The notes: a model not told the origin generated them from the sequence alone. Shown: positions 9,936 through 22,251, numbered from the stretch's first letter. The stretch is DNA of 64,000 nucleotides from Sipunculus nudus (GCA_026874595.1 CM049313.1:61862659-61926658), one strand, 5' to 3'. Numbers and translations: made by a program.

Positions 9936-12900
9936 ATTCGCTCCAGAAGGCCGACACAACTTCCTCCGAGAGCAAAATCGTTTGCTACAGATGTGGTGCG
10001 CCTAACCACAAAGCCGACGCTTGCCGAATTAAAGATGCCATTTGTCGCTCATGCCAAAAGAAGGGGCACCTACAAAACGTTTGTCGCAGCAAGAAACCGA
10101 CAGACAATGCCCAACGCGTCAGATGGATTACGCAAGTCCAGACAGTCCATGGTGTTATCTCTGAAGTAAATGTTTTCCGGCAACCGCTTGAACTGAATGG
10201 CTGCTCATTCGTGTTCGACATCGACATAGGTTCGCGGGACAGTTTCTGTTCAAAGGAAGTCTGGGAGAGCTTAGGCAAGCCGAAACTCCAATCTACCACC
10301 TGCAACTACATTTCTCTGACCCAGCACAACGTGCCAGTCCTGGGTACATTCACCGCAAAAGCTGTAATCGCCGATCCAGTCAGAGGGGCCGATGTCAGCA
10401 TTAACGTCTGTGAAATTCCATGCAACATTCTTGGGCGACGCGCAGTCCAGAAGCTCCAGATCGACATCACGAGCCTCATGAAAGACCCCGTCTTCAGCAG
10501 CATTCACGCTGTGATGCAGGACATGTCTCCTGACTTAGTACTTCAACAGTTCTGCCACGCTCTCTGTGACGAATTTCCAGACTTCTTTAAGGCGGAATTG
10601 GGATGTTTACGAGATTTTGAGTTGGAGGTTGCTTTCAAACCGGATGCGGAACCGATTTTCTGCAAACCGCGCACCGTGCCATTCGCTATCCTAGATGACC
10701 TCAACCACGCATACGATAAGGGTATACAGCAAGGAGTCTGGGAAAAAACTAACTTTTGTGAGTACGGTACTCCAGTGGTGCCGATCCGCAAAGCCCTTCT
10801 GTCGGGACAGTCTATACCCAAATTACGTGTCTGTGGGGACTACAAAGCTACAATTAACCCACAACTGGAGACACACCGCCATCCGATGCCGCTACCTGAT
10901 GTATTGATGCAGAAATTAAGTGGTGGATACTGCTTCACCAAGATTGATCTGGCCGATGCCTACAACCAGATCAATCTTGCACCTGCAATGCGAAAGAAAC
11001 TCGCTCTGAGTACTCATCGTGGAGTACTTCTACAGAAACGACTTCCGTTCGGAATTAGCTCTGCTCCAGGTTATTTCCAAGAAATTATGGAGAAGATTAC
11101 TTGCGATCTCCGTTGAGTGGCTATTTACCTGGATGATATACTGGTCAGTGGTTCTACGGCGGAGGAACACTTACAAAACCTCCGGGCACTTTTCAGACGT
11201 CTCCAAGAGAAGGGGCTTCGATGCAAGATGGAGAAATGTGTTTTTGCTCAACCTTTAGTTGAATACCTTAGGCATTGCTTTCGCGTCAGGGCATTGCTAA
11301 AGGAAAGAAAGTTGACGCCATCATGCAGATGCCGCAGCCTACGAATGTGTCAACACTCAACATTACGTTCATTTCTGGGATCCGTTCAGTTCTACAGCAA
11401 ATGGATTCCCAACCATTCTACCATGTCTGAGCCACTCACCCGTCTTACCCGGTAGGACACACCCTGGAAATGGGGCGCTGAGGAACAAGCGGCATTCCAG
11501 CGCCTGAAGGACATCCTGTCCAGTGATACCATCCTAGCGCACTTCAATCCGTCTTTGGATATTGGTATTTCATGTGATGCTTCAAACGTTGGCCTTGGTG
11601 CCGTCTTATTTCATCGCTACCCGGACGGATGCGAGCGCCCAATCGCCAACGTGTCTAAAACCCTCACTGATACGCAACGTAAGTACAGTAAAGTCCAGAA
11701 AGAGGCCCTTGCAGTTATCTTTGCCTTAAAGAAGTTCCACCAATTCCACCAAGTCGAACATTCATCGTAGTCACGGACCACAAGCCATTAGTCGCCATGT
11801 TTGGACCAAAGAAAGGTACTCCAGCACAAGCGGCTAACAGACTTGCGCGTTGGGCCCTAATGTTGAGTCAGTACAACTACACGATTGAGTACCGGAAAAC
11901 ATCCGATCATGGCAAAGCCGATGCCCTGAGTCGACTTCCGGTTGCAGCCGATGTCGATTTCGATGGGGAGGAAACAGAGGCGGATGTAAACGTGGTTTGT
12001 GTGGTAAAGACAATCAGTCAGCAGCTGAATCCGACGGATCCAGGACTAATGGCAAAGGAGTCCAGTTAGGATCCGGTGATACCCGCTGTTATGCGTTATG
12101 TGTCAGAAGGATGGCCACCAAGAGTTGATGTGGTCGATATTAAATGTTATCAGAAGATGGCGGATTCACTTACGGTCGAGAATGGATGTTTATTCGTTGG
12201 AGCAAGGATCGCCGTTCCAACAATCCTGAGAGAGGGAGTTTTACAGCTGATCCATGTGGGACATTTTGGGATGCAGCGGATGAAACAACTCGCTCGTTCG
12301 GTGGTTTACTGGCCACACATCAATGATGACATTGAACGGATCTGTCGTTCGTGCACCGCATGTGGTCAGCACCAAAACCAGCCGCCAAAGCCTCCTAATC
12401 ATCCATGGATGTTGCCAGAAAAGCCATGGAGTCGGCTACATGTTGATCATGCGATCAATTTTATGGGTAAAAATTGGCTTGTCTTGGTGGATGCTTATTC
12501 CAAATATCCATGTGTCCACCAAACGTCCTCGACTTCAACCAAGTCGACGATTTCGCTGCTGGAGCAAGACTTCGCTCATTTCGGATATCCTCAAGCACTG
12601 GTAACGGACAAATCCTCTTCATTTACATCGGACGAATTCCAAGCCTGGTGCCGCGAGCGAGGAATAACTCACCTCACGGGAGCACCATATCATCCTGCTA
12701 CGAATGGTGCCGCGGAACGCCTGGTGCAATCATTTAAACAGTCCGTGCGGAAATCCTCCCGTCCACCAGAAGCCGCTCTGCAGGATTTCTTAATGCAGTA
12801 TCGTCGAACTCCATTAGAAGGTGGGCTGTCACCGAGCCAACTGCTGAACGGACGCCAGCTTCGGTGTCAGCTCGATGCTATAGTTCCGTCGCCTGCGCAT

Positions 12901-13398
12901 GCAGCGCAAGGTAAACAGGCGAAGGAAGCGGTCAAGTCACAGAGCGACGAGACCACCCGAACCGTTTCAACGCTCACGCATTTATACAAGGTAGGAGCGC
13001 TCTACTGTGGACCTCGGAGGAACCAGCAACCAAGATGGGTGCCAGCCATTGTCACTAAGGTTTACGGTTCACGCAGTGTCAACGTACGCGTAATTCCACG
13101 CGGACCCACTTGGCGTCGCCACATTGAGCAGTTGCGTCCTCGATACGCGACAGCTGAGGACTCCGATCCAGGGGATTTGCCGCAATGTTTGTCATCAGCT
13201 AAAGATGACATTGATTCACGACAGCCATCCGGGGACCAAACTTCGTGTCGGTCACCTGAAGGCCGACCTACATGTCAATCACCTGAGGTTGAGTACGGAC
13301 CAGATAACCCGCGTCGGTCGAGGCGAACCCGCCGTCCACCACATCGCTTTGGGTTAACCCTAAGCTGGCGGGGAGGTGTTACGGATATTCACAGCTAG
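9932..13398 (+). pseudogene. pol: Pol polyprotein of the Gypsy element, broken
   Basis: The first open part (9932-11116) has two CCHC knuckles (C18-C21-H26-C31 and C38-C41-H46-C51). It then has a protease with DIG at 98-100 in place of the usual DT/SG, and the start of reverse transcriptase with the FTKIDLADAY catalytic segment. TGA at 11114 falls just before the YLDD box, which continues in the same frame (11117-11455). A pair of compensating shifts lies within about 11279-11360. TAG follows at 11453. RNase H (11555-11770) shows an ISCDAS motif, with a frameshift near 11745-11760, and TAG lies at 12067. The last part (12076-13398, 440 aa) is integrase: an HHCC zinc-binding region at 60-96, then D124, D178 and E214 with DX35E spacing. 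The asparagine usual after the second Asp is Lys. This part runs 22 bp into the 3' LTR. The product cannot be made whole. Confidence 0.92.
13366..13376 (+). other. Polypurine tract
   Basis: GGCGGGGAGG lies immediately before the TGTTACGG start of the 3' LTR, where plus-strand DNA priming occurs in LTR elements. Confidence 0.75.
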
Positions 13399-13683
13399 AC
13401 AGTGCTGCATGACTTGCTCGTGATACTGGACAGTGTATGTCTAGCACCCTGAGTACATGGGGTGTCAGGTTCCTGAAGGGACATTTTTTACATACAAGAG
13501 AACTGTGTTTTTCACTATATTTCAGTTCGTGTACAGCAGTAATACCCTACAGTCAGTAGTGTTTAGCACCGGGACTATTATTATATTCTTCACATAGACT
13601 TTCCAGTACTATGGGAATTTCTGTAAATATACAAATAAATATTCTGTTGTGAGTACAACGACTTCTAGTTGTAAATTAAAAAC

Positions 13684-13689
<6 letters not shown>
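13377..13689 (+). repeat. 3' LTR of the Gypsy element
   Basis: Copy of 8513-8815 with about eight substitutions and an extra 10 bp. Starts TGTTACGG and ends ACAACA. AATAAA at 13634-13639. Confidence 0.93.
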
Positions 13690-13734
<45 letters not shown>

Positions 13735-13757
13735 GCCTATATGGTACATCAATTATG

Positions 13758-13795
<38 letters not shown>
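13690..13795. repeat. (AT)n microsatellites flanking the Gypsy element
   Basis: Two long TA runs (about 13690-13730 and 13759-13793) separated by a short unique segment. The first continues the tract into which the LTR element inserted. Confidence 0.95.
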
Positions 13796-13797
<2 letters not shown>

Positions 13798-14155
13798 TAT
13801 TATCTAAATTATCTAAAATAAAAAAAAATGAAATAAATCAAGAATTAATGGGAAAAGTTATGGATAAACTGATTTATTCATAAACGTTCATTGATCCCAA
13901 GGCACTCGACATGGATTGACCATTATCATATACACAGTAGAAAAATATTAAAAAGAACGTGGTCATGTAAAAATGTAATATTAAACGGACTACACGTTCA
14001 AACAGCCGACCATCAATACAGCCATCACGTTTCGGTATCCGGTTATAATGGCCAAATCGATAACCGTAGCAAACCCACTTCTTAGACTGCATGGACCTTT
14101 GAGAATTTTTTGTTCCAACATAGGAGCTGATCCACACATACACACACACAAATAT
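13796..14155. other. Non-coding spacer
   Basis: AT-rich; ends in a CA-rich then TA-rich stretch. No exon is supportable. Confidence 0.5.
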
Positions 14156-14163
14156 ATATAAAT

Positions 14164-15712
14164 TAGAGCCCTGCGCGGGCCCAAACCTGCCCCGCGGGCT
14201 ACAGGGGCCCGCAACCGCCTCGCCCCGCGGGCCCCCGCGGCTGACTTTAACAGGCTTTTCTTGGGCGGGGCGGGCAAAAAAATTTCTCTGCGGGGCGGGG
14301 CGGTCGCAGGCTAACAGATGGGATACGCTGGGTGGGGCGGGTTACATGATATTTTAGTGCGGATTTCTGCGGACCGAAAACATGGTTATATAGCGAGAAG
14401 AGGATCACATTTACTTAAATGTGAAGCACTCCAGGTCTGTTTATGTTCCTTCAGTTGTTCAATTTTCTGAAATTCTATATACTGCACTTGTGAAATATAA
14501 ATTTCCTGAGATTTGACACAGATTCATCTTTTCAGAGACCACTTTTAAGAATATTGCTCAAATGTACCTTGAAATAGCGTTGCAGAATTATAGACTGTCC
14601 AGCACTGTAGGCTTTTACTTGTGGCCAGTCTCAGATATTAGGTAACATGGCTGAGGGTAGAGCACCAGGATTATGCCTTTGATAATATAATATACTCACA
14701 GCATTAGGTGCATCTGGCTCTGTCACCAGCTGCATATAGCTTTACATAACTATCAGCAAAGACTGAGGTGTGCTAAACATGGATGAGCCAATGAGCACTG
14801 GCTAGTTTAGAGGACTTTAGCAAAGCAGAATGAGATAACGAGCATGGTTTTCATTTGATATCTATCTTTGTGTACACAACCATGACATAGAGCTGACTCC
14901 CTCTGTACTTCCATACCTATCCCCTTCCAGCTAATTAGCTGATCATTGCTGGACAGGATTAAGCTCTTTGTCAAATAAAAGATGTGAACTGTGGTGAGCA
15001 AGTACGCACTGTCCTCTATAGCTACTACAGCTAGTGATGAGTAGTGTAACTCTAGGCATACAAACTTTATAGAAATTGATTGTTAAAGCTTTAGTTTTAT
15101 TTTATGTTTCTGTATAGCAGCATATGCATGGTAAATATGTTTAAACTGCAATTATGTTGTTAGCTAAATATTTGAATATATTGAATTTATAATTACTTTA
15201 AATATTTAAAGGAGACACAACGGCAATATTTGATCAGTGTGTCCCAGTTACTGACATTTCAAGTGATATGACAGTAAATAATTGTATTTTGGTAAGTGGT
15301 AATTCTTTCAAATAAAAGAAAAATGAATAGTAATTCTATGACACTCGTCCTTACCTGTGAAAAAAACTGAAAAATGTCCTACCATCCACTAGACATGATA
15401 ACGCGCTATGTATTCAGATGGACATTCATTATTAATATCTGGAATTAAATTATATTTTTTATTGTTGGCTACCTTTTTAGTTGTCCCTTATCTTTATTTG
15501 CGGGTTGAATGCGGGCTGACTTTAAGTAAAAATGCGGGGCAGGGTGGGTGCGGGCTGAAAGCTAAATATGCGGGGCGGGTGCGGGTCAATTTATTCTTTA
15601 AAGGTGCGGGGCGGTGCGGGGCGGGTTTCTACAACTGCGGGGCGGGTGAGGGCTGAAGGTTTGTTTTGCGGGGCGGTTGCGGGCTCTAAAATCTGGCCCG
15701 CGCAGGGCTTTA
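14164..15712. mobile_element. Non-autonomous hAT-type element
   Basis: The left end is TAGAGCCCTGCGCGGGCC, and the right end is its reverse complement with one mismatch in 18. Flanks are a perfect 8-bp duplication ATATAAAT (14156-14163 and 15713-15720), the target-site length of hAT transposons. About 140-200 bp at each end consist of variants of GCGGGGCGGGTGCGGG in opposite orientation, a GC-rich subterminal array likely bound by transposase. The interior (about 14350-15500) is AT-rich with no long frame and no hAT transposase motif, so the copy depends on enzyme made elsewhere. Confidence 0.9.
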
Positions 15713-15720
15713 ATATAAAT

Positions 15721-15786
<66 letters not shown>
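15721..15786. repeat. (AT)n microsatellite
   Basis: A TA run of about 58 bases directly beyond the hAT target duplication. Confidence 0.95.
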
Positions 15787-15788
<2 letters not shown>

Positions 15789-16665
15789 CTTATATTGTAT
15801 TGGGTGACACATATCATATATATTACAATTAAGTATACGGTTTTAAAAAATCAGGTATGTTTAGAGTATGTGGCAATTATAAACCAGTTTGATATATATA
15901 CTATTTCATTGTAAACCAATGTTTTTAATTTTAATTTTTAATACATAACATTTCCTTCATATAGATATTATTCTCTGAATATCAGGGTAGGGGTGTGATT
16001 ACATTGAACACATCCGCACCCCCACCCCTTGCTAAAGGTGAGGTGTATATATACCCCACGCCCCCTATATTGACGCCCCTGACAAGGGGAGATCAGCCGA
16101 ACAATGTGACCTGAAATGCACCATTAATGGGTAAAGGAGAGGTTAATCTAGAGGGCTTTAAATGTATCTGATCTATGAGGCCTTATCTAGTAAATCACAT
16201 ATTTATTGCACGTCCGGTCTTGGGTCCTTGGCTGGTCTTCAATTACACTGAAGGTGGAATGGACTGACCATAGCTATAGAATATGGCTAAGGTTTACGGG
16301 TACTCTTTATGGATAACTCTTCACGAACATCACCAACTCTTGTACTTACGTTGTTGATACCTTCTAGATGACATAATTGCTAACATCGCGGGCATCGCGC
16401 TGCTAAATACTTTTGCGTGGGTGATCGTGTAACAGGTGTATCATTAGATAGGTACATCCCCGTACATATCAGTGAGTTAGTATGCGTTTGAGGTATATGT
16501 GTGCCGTTAAGTAGGGTGAAGTTGGGAGACAGCCCTCAGGACATACGGGCAGAGATGGGAGCAAGACAATGTCACCGGCCCAGGCAAGTGTTTATATTAT
16601 TGTTTCGTATTTTGAAGCATCTTTTGAAAGAAAAATATGCAAACAAACACACACAAAACATATAC

Positions 16666-16667
16666 AT

Positions 16668-16708
<41 letters not shown>
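16666..16708. repeat. (GT)n microsatellite
   Basis: Continuous GT dinucleotides, preceded by a CA-rich segment. Confidence 0.95.
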
Positions 16709-16709
<1 letters not shown>

Positions 16710-17023
16710 GGAAGCAACACTAAGTTCCAAAGTCAGCAGGCGTCAGACAATGTGTATGTGTGAGTGAGATAACAGCAATTTTCTGTCCAAGGTTCTCTAG
16801 GGTGATATGTAGGGGCGGGGAGAGGGGCTAACGAGGGGAATCCTCCATGTTACGATAACCATATTATATACCATCATTGTATTGGTAAATGTTAATTGCC
16901 AAAGAAAAGAGATTATAAAACCTGAATTCAACTGGTGTTAGAACACCCCTTCTCTATATTGTTTGGTAGAGGTAAGAGCCTCCATTTATTAATGTTGATG
17001 TAACTAAGTATTATGTATATCAA

Positions 17024-17029
<6 letters not shown>

Positions 17030-17078
<49 letters not shown>
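17030..17078. repeat. (AT)n microsatellite
   Basis: Continuous TA dinucleotides. Confidence 0.95.
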
Positions 17079-17084
<6 letters not shown>

Positions 17085-18717
17085 TGTAAATCTACAAAAT
17101 TTCATTCCTGTTTCGAAACACGTCACATGCACACAGTGAGGTGACAAACGATTATCCGTACCGTGCCTGTAGGTCGTTTTTGTAGGTCCCCTTTTTGATA
17201 GGTCTGTCCGAAAGACGCAGTCGTTCGTCAGGGAAAACGTGACACTTGAGGCACAATCTTCCCATTAAGCCTGTAGAGCGCTCACACTTTGTGGGGGCCA
17301 AAAATTTTAACTTTGAGATTAGTTGCTGTCTTCACTTGGTATCAGATCCAGTAATGATGCAGGCCTTTGTCGACCAAGCTGAAAATTCAAGTAGACAGAG
17401 CGAGTTCTGCATGTTCATTATTGTACTTAGGCAAATATTTAAGCGAAATTCAGGCAAATATTTTAATTGATAGAAGAAATCCTCCTATCAACAAGAATTC
17501 ACTGCTCCCGACAAGTAATCCTTGAATGGTCACTCGATGACGTGACTGGAAACCACAATCATTCAGTCAGCCGACGATAGGTGGCCCTAATTACCGTTTC
17601 ATCTTTATCGGACAAACCGATATATATACACAAAATAATGTCACATATGGCATAACGAGAGTGTGAATTAGCTGTAATATAATGTGAACTAGAATATGGG
17701 CAGTCGACAATATGGACAGTCGACAAGTGACTATATGGATGTCCGCCGGGGCACGGATTATTTAATCATGCAATTTGTCCTTATGTGAGAGCCCTCCAAA
17801 TGCCTGGCATCAAAGATACCAAAGTATTCCAGGAGGTATGGACAGATAATACAAAAGAATTAATGTAGTTGGTGCCACCAGTCTTTGTACAAAATAAAGC
17901 CAAACAAAATCGTTTTAATTGCAAAAGTTTAGACTGACAACCACTCCTGAGGTATGATTGATTTTTTTAACCAAAAGTAAAGGCACGGATGGACCACACG
18001 CAAAACAGTTTTAGGTGTCGCCACTAGTCTTGTATGGGTGATAAAGCTATCCAAGATCTATGGACATGCAAACTTTGAACACGATTACAGGAGGCGCCAC
18101 CACCCTCAGGTATGAGAAAAAGGTGTATAAGGTATATGGACATGGAAAATTTTAGGCCCATATATCAGACCATTCCTGTGAGGTATATGAACAGACGCAT
18201 AGATGTAACGTTACAACAGACAAACATATTAAAGGTGGCAGTCTTTATTAGGCATCCTGCAGTTCTCTTGTCACCCTGTAATGCCAGGATTCGGAGTAAT
18301 TCGTCTAGCTTTTTCAATTCTTCTCGGCGGCGGCGGGCGACAGAGCCATCGTGAAAACATAGTATCTTCGTTTTCGGCGGAAATAATAATATTTTACATA
18401 ATTTACAGTCATATATTATTACCTTACCTATATAGGCCATACCAACCATTAGTCATATGATATGCCACTGGGAAACAAATAAATTGTTAAATTAAATCAA
18501 TGATCAAATACTTATTATAATTCATAGCATTCCACCCGGTGTAGTCCAGAAAATACCTTTAGGTCATACATATGCTTTATCACAATGTTTGTCGTGTACA
18601 GCGAATTTGAAAGGAATGTACATATTGAAATAAATATGAAGTATATTGGTATTTATAAAGACAATAAAAGTTCATATACGATAAAAGTATTTTTATATAT
18701 TTTTTTTGCTATTACAG

Positions 18718-18835
18718 CAGAGTCAGTTTGACGAGATGGCTGCTGATCTTGACTTTATCTATCGCAACTTTATGGTTTGTCACGTGGGACTATGACGTCA
18801 TGGGAAAGGTCAGCACGTTTAATGTTAATAAACGG
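18718..18835 (+). CDS. Sulfotransferase exon with membrane anchor
   Basis: Acceptor after a T-rich tract (TTTGCTATTACAG, ends 18717) and donor CGG|GTAAGA at 18836. An alternative donor AAAG|GTCAGC at 18809 keeps the same phase. Phase 0 at the 3' end matches the next exon. Upstream in-frame sequence has no Met before a stop, so this is not the first coding exon. Confidence 0.65.
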
Positions 18836-21800
18836 GTAAGAAGCTCATGAAGGTGGACTGTTATTATGTGAAGCATTTTGTGTAGCAAAACCTTCTGCAG
18901 TTATATACTTTTTTTACTTTTTAGCAGCACATTTTATTCTCTTTTTTTCACTGAAAAATTTCCGGATATACTTTTTTTTCTCCTGCTGTAACAGTCTAGT
19001 TAGAACAAGATTGGGACACTTTGCTATTTTTGTTGGGCAAATGACCAGCATGTGTCACATGTTGAAAATACCCATATCTTCATGCAGAGGGAAGTGCACC
19101 ATATATGATCTTGGCTTTGGGACAATGGAAGTGATGAAATATATACACATATGTTGTATGCATCGCAAATATTTTTCAGTCTTTGATAAAAAAAATTGGG
19201 ATTTTTCGCTTATTTTACTATTTTTTAACTCTGTATTTCAAAGAAGTCAACTATTTTTCCCCAGAGCACTCACTCTTTTTTTGTCATTTACCTTTGGCAT
19301 AATTGCTGGAAAAGTTAATTTAAGGACTAATACTGTGAAATGATTTTCAAACGTTAATAATTCAATGCTCACGCATCTTGTCAAGATAGCGATTAACCAT
19401 TGTGTCAATGTACCATACAGTTCACCACTTCTGAAGTAATCGTTTGACTCATTTTCAGATTTCTAAATTTTTACTGACAAAACATTAATATATGTTTATT
19501 GGAAATTGGAAATTTCGGCTGGTTACTCTCACCACGTGCATAAATAAACAATCTTAAACATGTATGCAAGAATAAAGAATCAACTGTCACCTGATAACAA
19601 CATTATAAACGTTCGCAGGATTGATACATGAGAGCAAGTTTACACTTTCTCGCAACAAATTCATCATCAAAAAAAATTTAAAATCTTCCGCCTACAAAAT
19701 GTATCTTTGGTCATGTCATTTATTATGTATCAAATCCATTTACGTGTTGAATCACAGCTGGATTAATTGTCAACTTAGTTACTTTCAGAGAAGTAACACG
19801 GAGGTGCCAAAAGTGAGCAGATCCTCGCGACATCTGGTGACGACAAAGGGAAATAAAGTTGTCCGATCCAGCAAACTGTCTGCTTTCCACACACCCGAGA
19901 TCTACATGGGAACAGCTATTCCGGACCAAAACTTTGAAAAGCAAATTACAACAGTAAAAATGAAACTGAAAAGAAAAGAAGAGACAGTGAAATTAATAAT
20001 ACTGTCCTATTTGCGTGGTGGTTCCAGCTTTTTTGGAGGACTCTTCCAGTATAACCTAAAGGCATTCTACCTTTTCGAGCCCCTCGATGCCATATATGGT
20101 AGTATCCATGGCAACCTCATGCGCTGGTATCCGCAAGACGTGTTCTTCAACCGCGATGGAATATCCAGGTGATCAGGGAAATACGATTTATGATGTATTT
20201 TGTTTTGCTTTTACTACAAGACTTCTTAGACAATTGTCCACTTTTGGGGGTGTCAATACAGATATATGATATATATTGAAATTATATATATTAATAATTA
20301 TATTTATGGATTTTGGTTCCATTTCTGAGTTTACTATAGAATAATACATATCTTTACCTGGTTAAGATTAACTCTGTAGACTACCTGAAGCATAATACCT
20401 AATTTTTTATATAGAATCATATACTTAATTATATCATATATGTTGATGTATAAGTTAATTACGCTACGATTCCCCCCCCCCCCCCCCCCCTTTAAAGACA
20501 GAGTGACACTATAGGCCCAAAACCTTTTATCTCATTTTTGGGCGAATCCATATACTATATTAATCATTCTGAATGTCCAAATGTATGTATAAACACAATT
20601 GCTCAAATCCCTGTTTGTTGGATTTTTATTAAGAAAACAACCTCTACAGCCGTTTCTACTACACACAGGGCAACTGTGATGTAAATGAAATTGTGCTAGG
20701 ACTGTCATTTACTGGATACAGCCCAATTGACCCAACAAATCAATAGAAAACACACCCGTTTCAGGAAGTGTTTTTAATGTACAATTTTAGTTCGTAATTT
20801 TTGTGTTGAACACATTTTAAAATTCCTATGATAATTATGAAAAGGATGTCGGCCTATATGAAGATCCATAAAGTTAGTCAAAACCCATTTTTTTAAATGC
20901 AGCCTCAGAGCGCCATGTCATTTAAAAGCTATGGTGAATATATATGTAATATTTTATATATTATTTAGTGTGACTTTCATCATGCCTGCATTTTGTTACC
21001 TTCCTGTGGTCTAATTTAAATTATGTTCTATATTTCTAGGAATGTCTCGTCTCAGGAAGAATCAGAAGTGATCGGTCACATCCAGGATCTGCTTGACTGC
21101 CGGCTTGACCAAGTTCCTACAGAAGTATGGGCGAACCAGTTTATGTTAAATTCTGGACATGCTCTCAGCCGTTTCTTGACGTGTCTCCTTGAGGAAAACA
21201 TGGCTGTGTGCCGACAGGCAAGATTATGTGCAGAATATACAGAACATGTTTGTCCTCATTTTCATGGAAAAAGTCCTCATCCTTGTGGACCAATCGTGCG
21301 TGAGGAAGGTCAAAGGTTAGAGACCAGAGTTCGATTTGCAAATTATACCACTTGCTTGAGCGAGGTTCACCAAAAATACGTTAAACCTTGTATACATGAA
21401 GCAAAAAATGTTTGCGCTAAAAGCAAAGTTCGTGCGATCAAAGCTGTACGGCTTTCTGCTGGCCTTCTTGAAAAAGTCATATCACGTGACCCTAACATTC
21501 GCGTCATTCATTTGACACGTGACCCAAGGGGTGTGGTCATGTCGCGGAAAATTGTGAATGCCCTTTCGCTTGTTTCTCGCGGAAAAGTGAAAAGAGAAAG
21601 CAAATCATTATGTCAGATAATGAGGCAAAATCTCAAAACAATTAAAAATCTGAGTCAGCATTACTCGGTACATAATGTTAAATATGAGGACCTTGCAATA
21701 AATCCCTTCAACATGTCTCGTTCTATATATAATAATTTTCTTAAACAGCCATATCCTCCTGAAATCGCCCAGTTTTTAAATCGAGCTACAAACGGGAATG

Positions 21801-21946
21801 TACAACGCCATTTTCCATACGGTATATTGAGAAACAGTTCAGAAGAAACGGCATTTGCATGGAGGAAGAAAATTTCAGCCATGGATAAAAGAACTATCGA
21901 GAATGCATGTATGGATATTTTAAAAGAACTAGACTACAAATTATAG
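18718..21946 (+). CDS. Carbohydrate sulfotransferase, Golgi type II, 5' end missing
   Basis: Three exons (18718-18835, 19789-20168, 21040-21946) join in one frame to about 467 aa. Exon 1 encodes a basic start (RVSLTR), a hydrophobic stretch of about 17 residues (WLLILTLSIATLWFVTW) and the beginning of a stem, as in a type II Golgi signal anchor. Exon 2 holds the 5'-phosphosulfate loop (LSYLRGGSSFFGG, about 20005-20043). Exon 3 holds the 3'-phosphate motif RDPRGVVMSR (21518-21547), at least eight Cys in its first 110 codons, sites NYT, NMS and NSS for N-glycosylation, and a typical C-terminus (CMDILKELDYKL). The family moves sulfate from PAPS to sugar hydroxyls of glycans such as chondroitin or keratan sulfate; the substrate cannot be told here. 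The initiator Met must lie in an unseen upstream exon. Confidence 0.85.
19789..20168 (+). CDS. Sulfotransferase exon with 5'-PSB loop
   Basis: Acceptor TTACTTTCAG ends at 19788; donor CCAG|GTGATC starts at 20169. The open frame continues upstream into intron, so the acceptor choice rests on the splice consensus and phase 0. The exon ends with two bases of an Arg codon completed by the next exon. Confidence 0.8.
21040..21946 (+). CDS. Sulfotransferase terminal exon with 3'-PB motif
   Basis: Acceptor ATATTTCTAG ends at 21039. The first base completes AG|G (Arg), giving the join GIS-R-NVSSQ. The open frame runs to TAG at 21944-21946. An (AT)n tract begins about 20 bp after the stop. AATAAA at 22162-22167 is a possible polyadenylation signal. 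Confidence 0.88.
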
Positions 21947-21963
21947 AAACGTCGATGTAAAAT

Positions 21964-21966
<3 letters not shown>

Positions 21967-22036
<70 letters not shown>
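21967..22036. repeat. (AT)n microsatellite
   Basis: A TA run of about 70 bases in the presumed 3'UTR of the sulfotransferase gene. Confidence 0.95.
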
Positions 22037-22041
<5 letters not shown>

Positions 22042-22193
22042 GAAAAGTTGGTTAACTGCCGATGGGAAATAAGGAGTCAACCATCGGTATTGAATCGATT
22101 ATTCTGTGTATTCATGATCCATTTTTCTCTCCTGTCGCTGGTCAATGTATGCCCACTTGTCAATAAAATGGTAATGCATTGGCAATTTATTGT

Positions 22194-22225
<32 letters not shown>

Positions 22226-22251
22226 TATATACATATATATATATATATACA
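22194..22251. repeat. (AT)n microsatellite
   Basis: TA run with small interruptions, directly next to the MITE that starts at 22252. Confidence 0.95.

Larger units (their letters stand above)
8513..13689 (+). mobile_element. Ty3/Gypsy LTR retrotransposon, degraded
   Basis: A complete element of about 5.2 kb. In order: 5' LTR, primer-binding site, gag, pol (zinc knuckles, protease, reverse transcriptase, RNase H, integrase), polypurine tract, 3' LTR. The pol order with integrase last identifies Ty3/Gypsy; the small gag and CCHC knuckles fit a Mag-like clade, which is a tentative assignment. The LTRs begin TGTTACGG and the 3' copy ends ACAACA. Aligned LTRs differ at about eight positions plus one 10-bp indel, roughly 2.6% divergence, so the copy is fairly recent. 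It sits in an (AT)n tract, so the apparent ATATA duplication on both sides is not informative. Several stops and frameshifts in pol make it non-autonomous. Confidence 0.95.
15787..18717. other. Non-coding stretch upstream of the sulfotransferase exons
   Basis: It contains (GT)n at about 16666-16708 and (AT)n at about 17030-17078. 17100-17260 is comparatively CpG-rich. 17790-18180 is a diverged tandem repeat with recurring GGTGCCACCA-like and GAGGTATGGACA-like words. The first coding exon of the downstream gene may lie here, but I could not identify it. Confidence 0.45.

Noticed and set aside
9271-10821. Minus-strand and alternative-frame ORFs over the Gypsy gag/pol
   Set aside because: Shadows of gag and pol. 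None has a domain of its own.
19011-19343. 110-codon open frame
   Set aside because: Lies in the intron between the first two recognised sulfotransferase exons. Its hydrophobic composition comes from T-rich sequence, and it has no domain.
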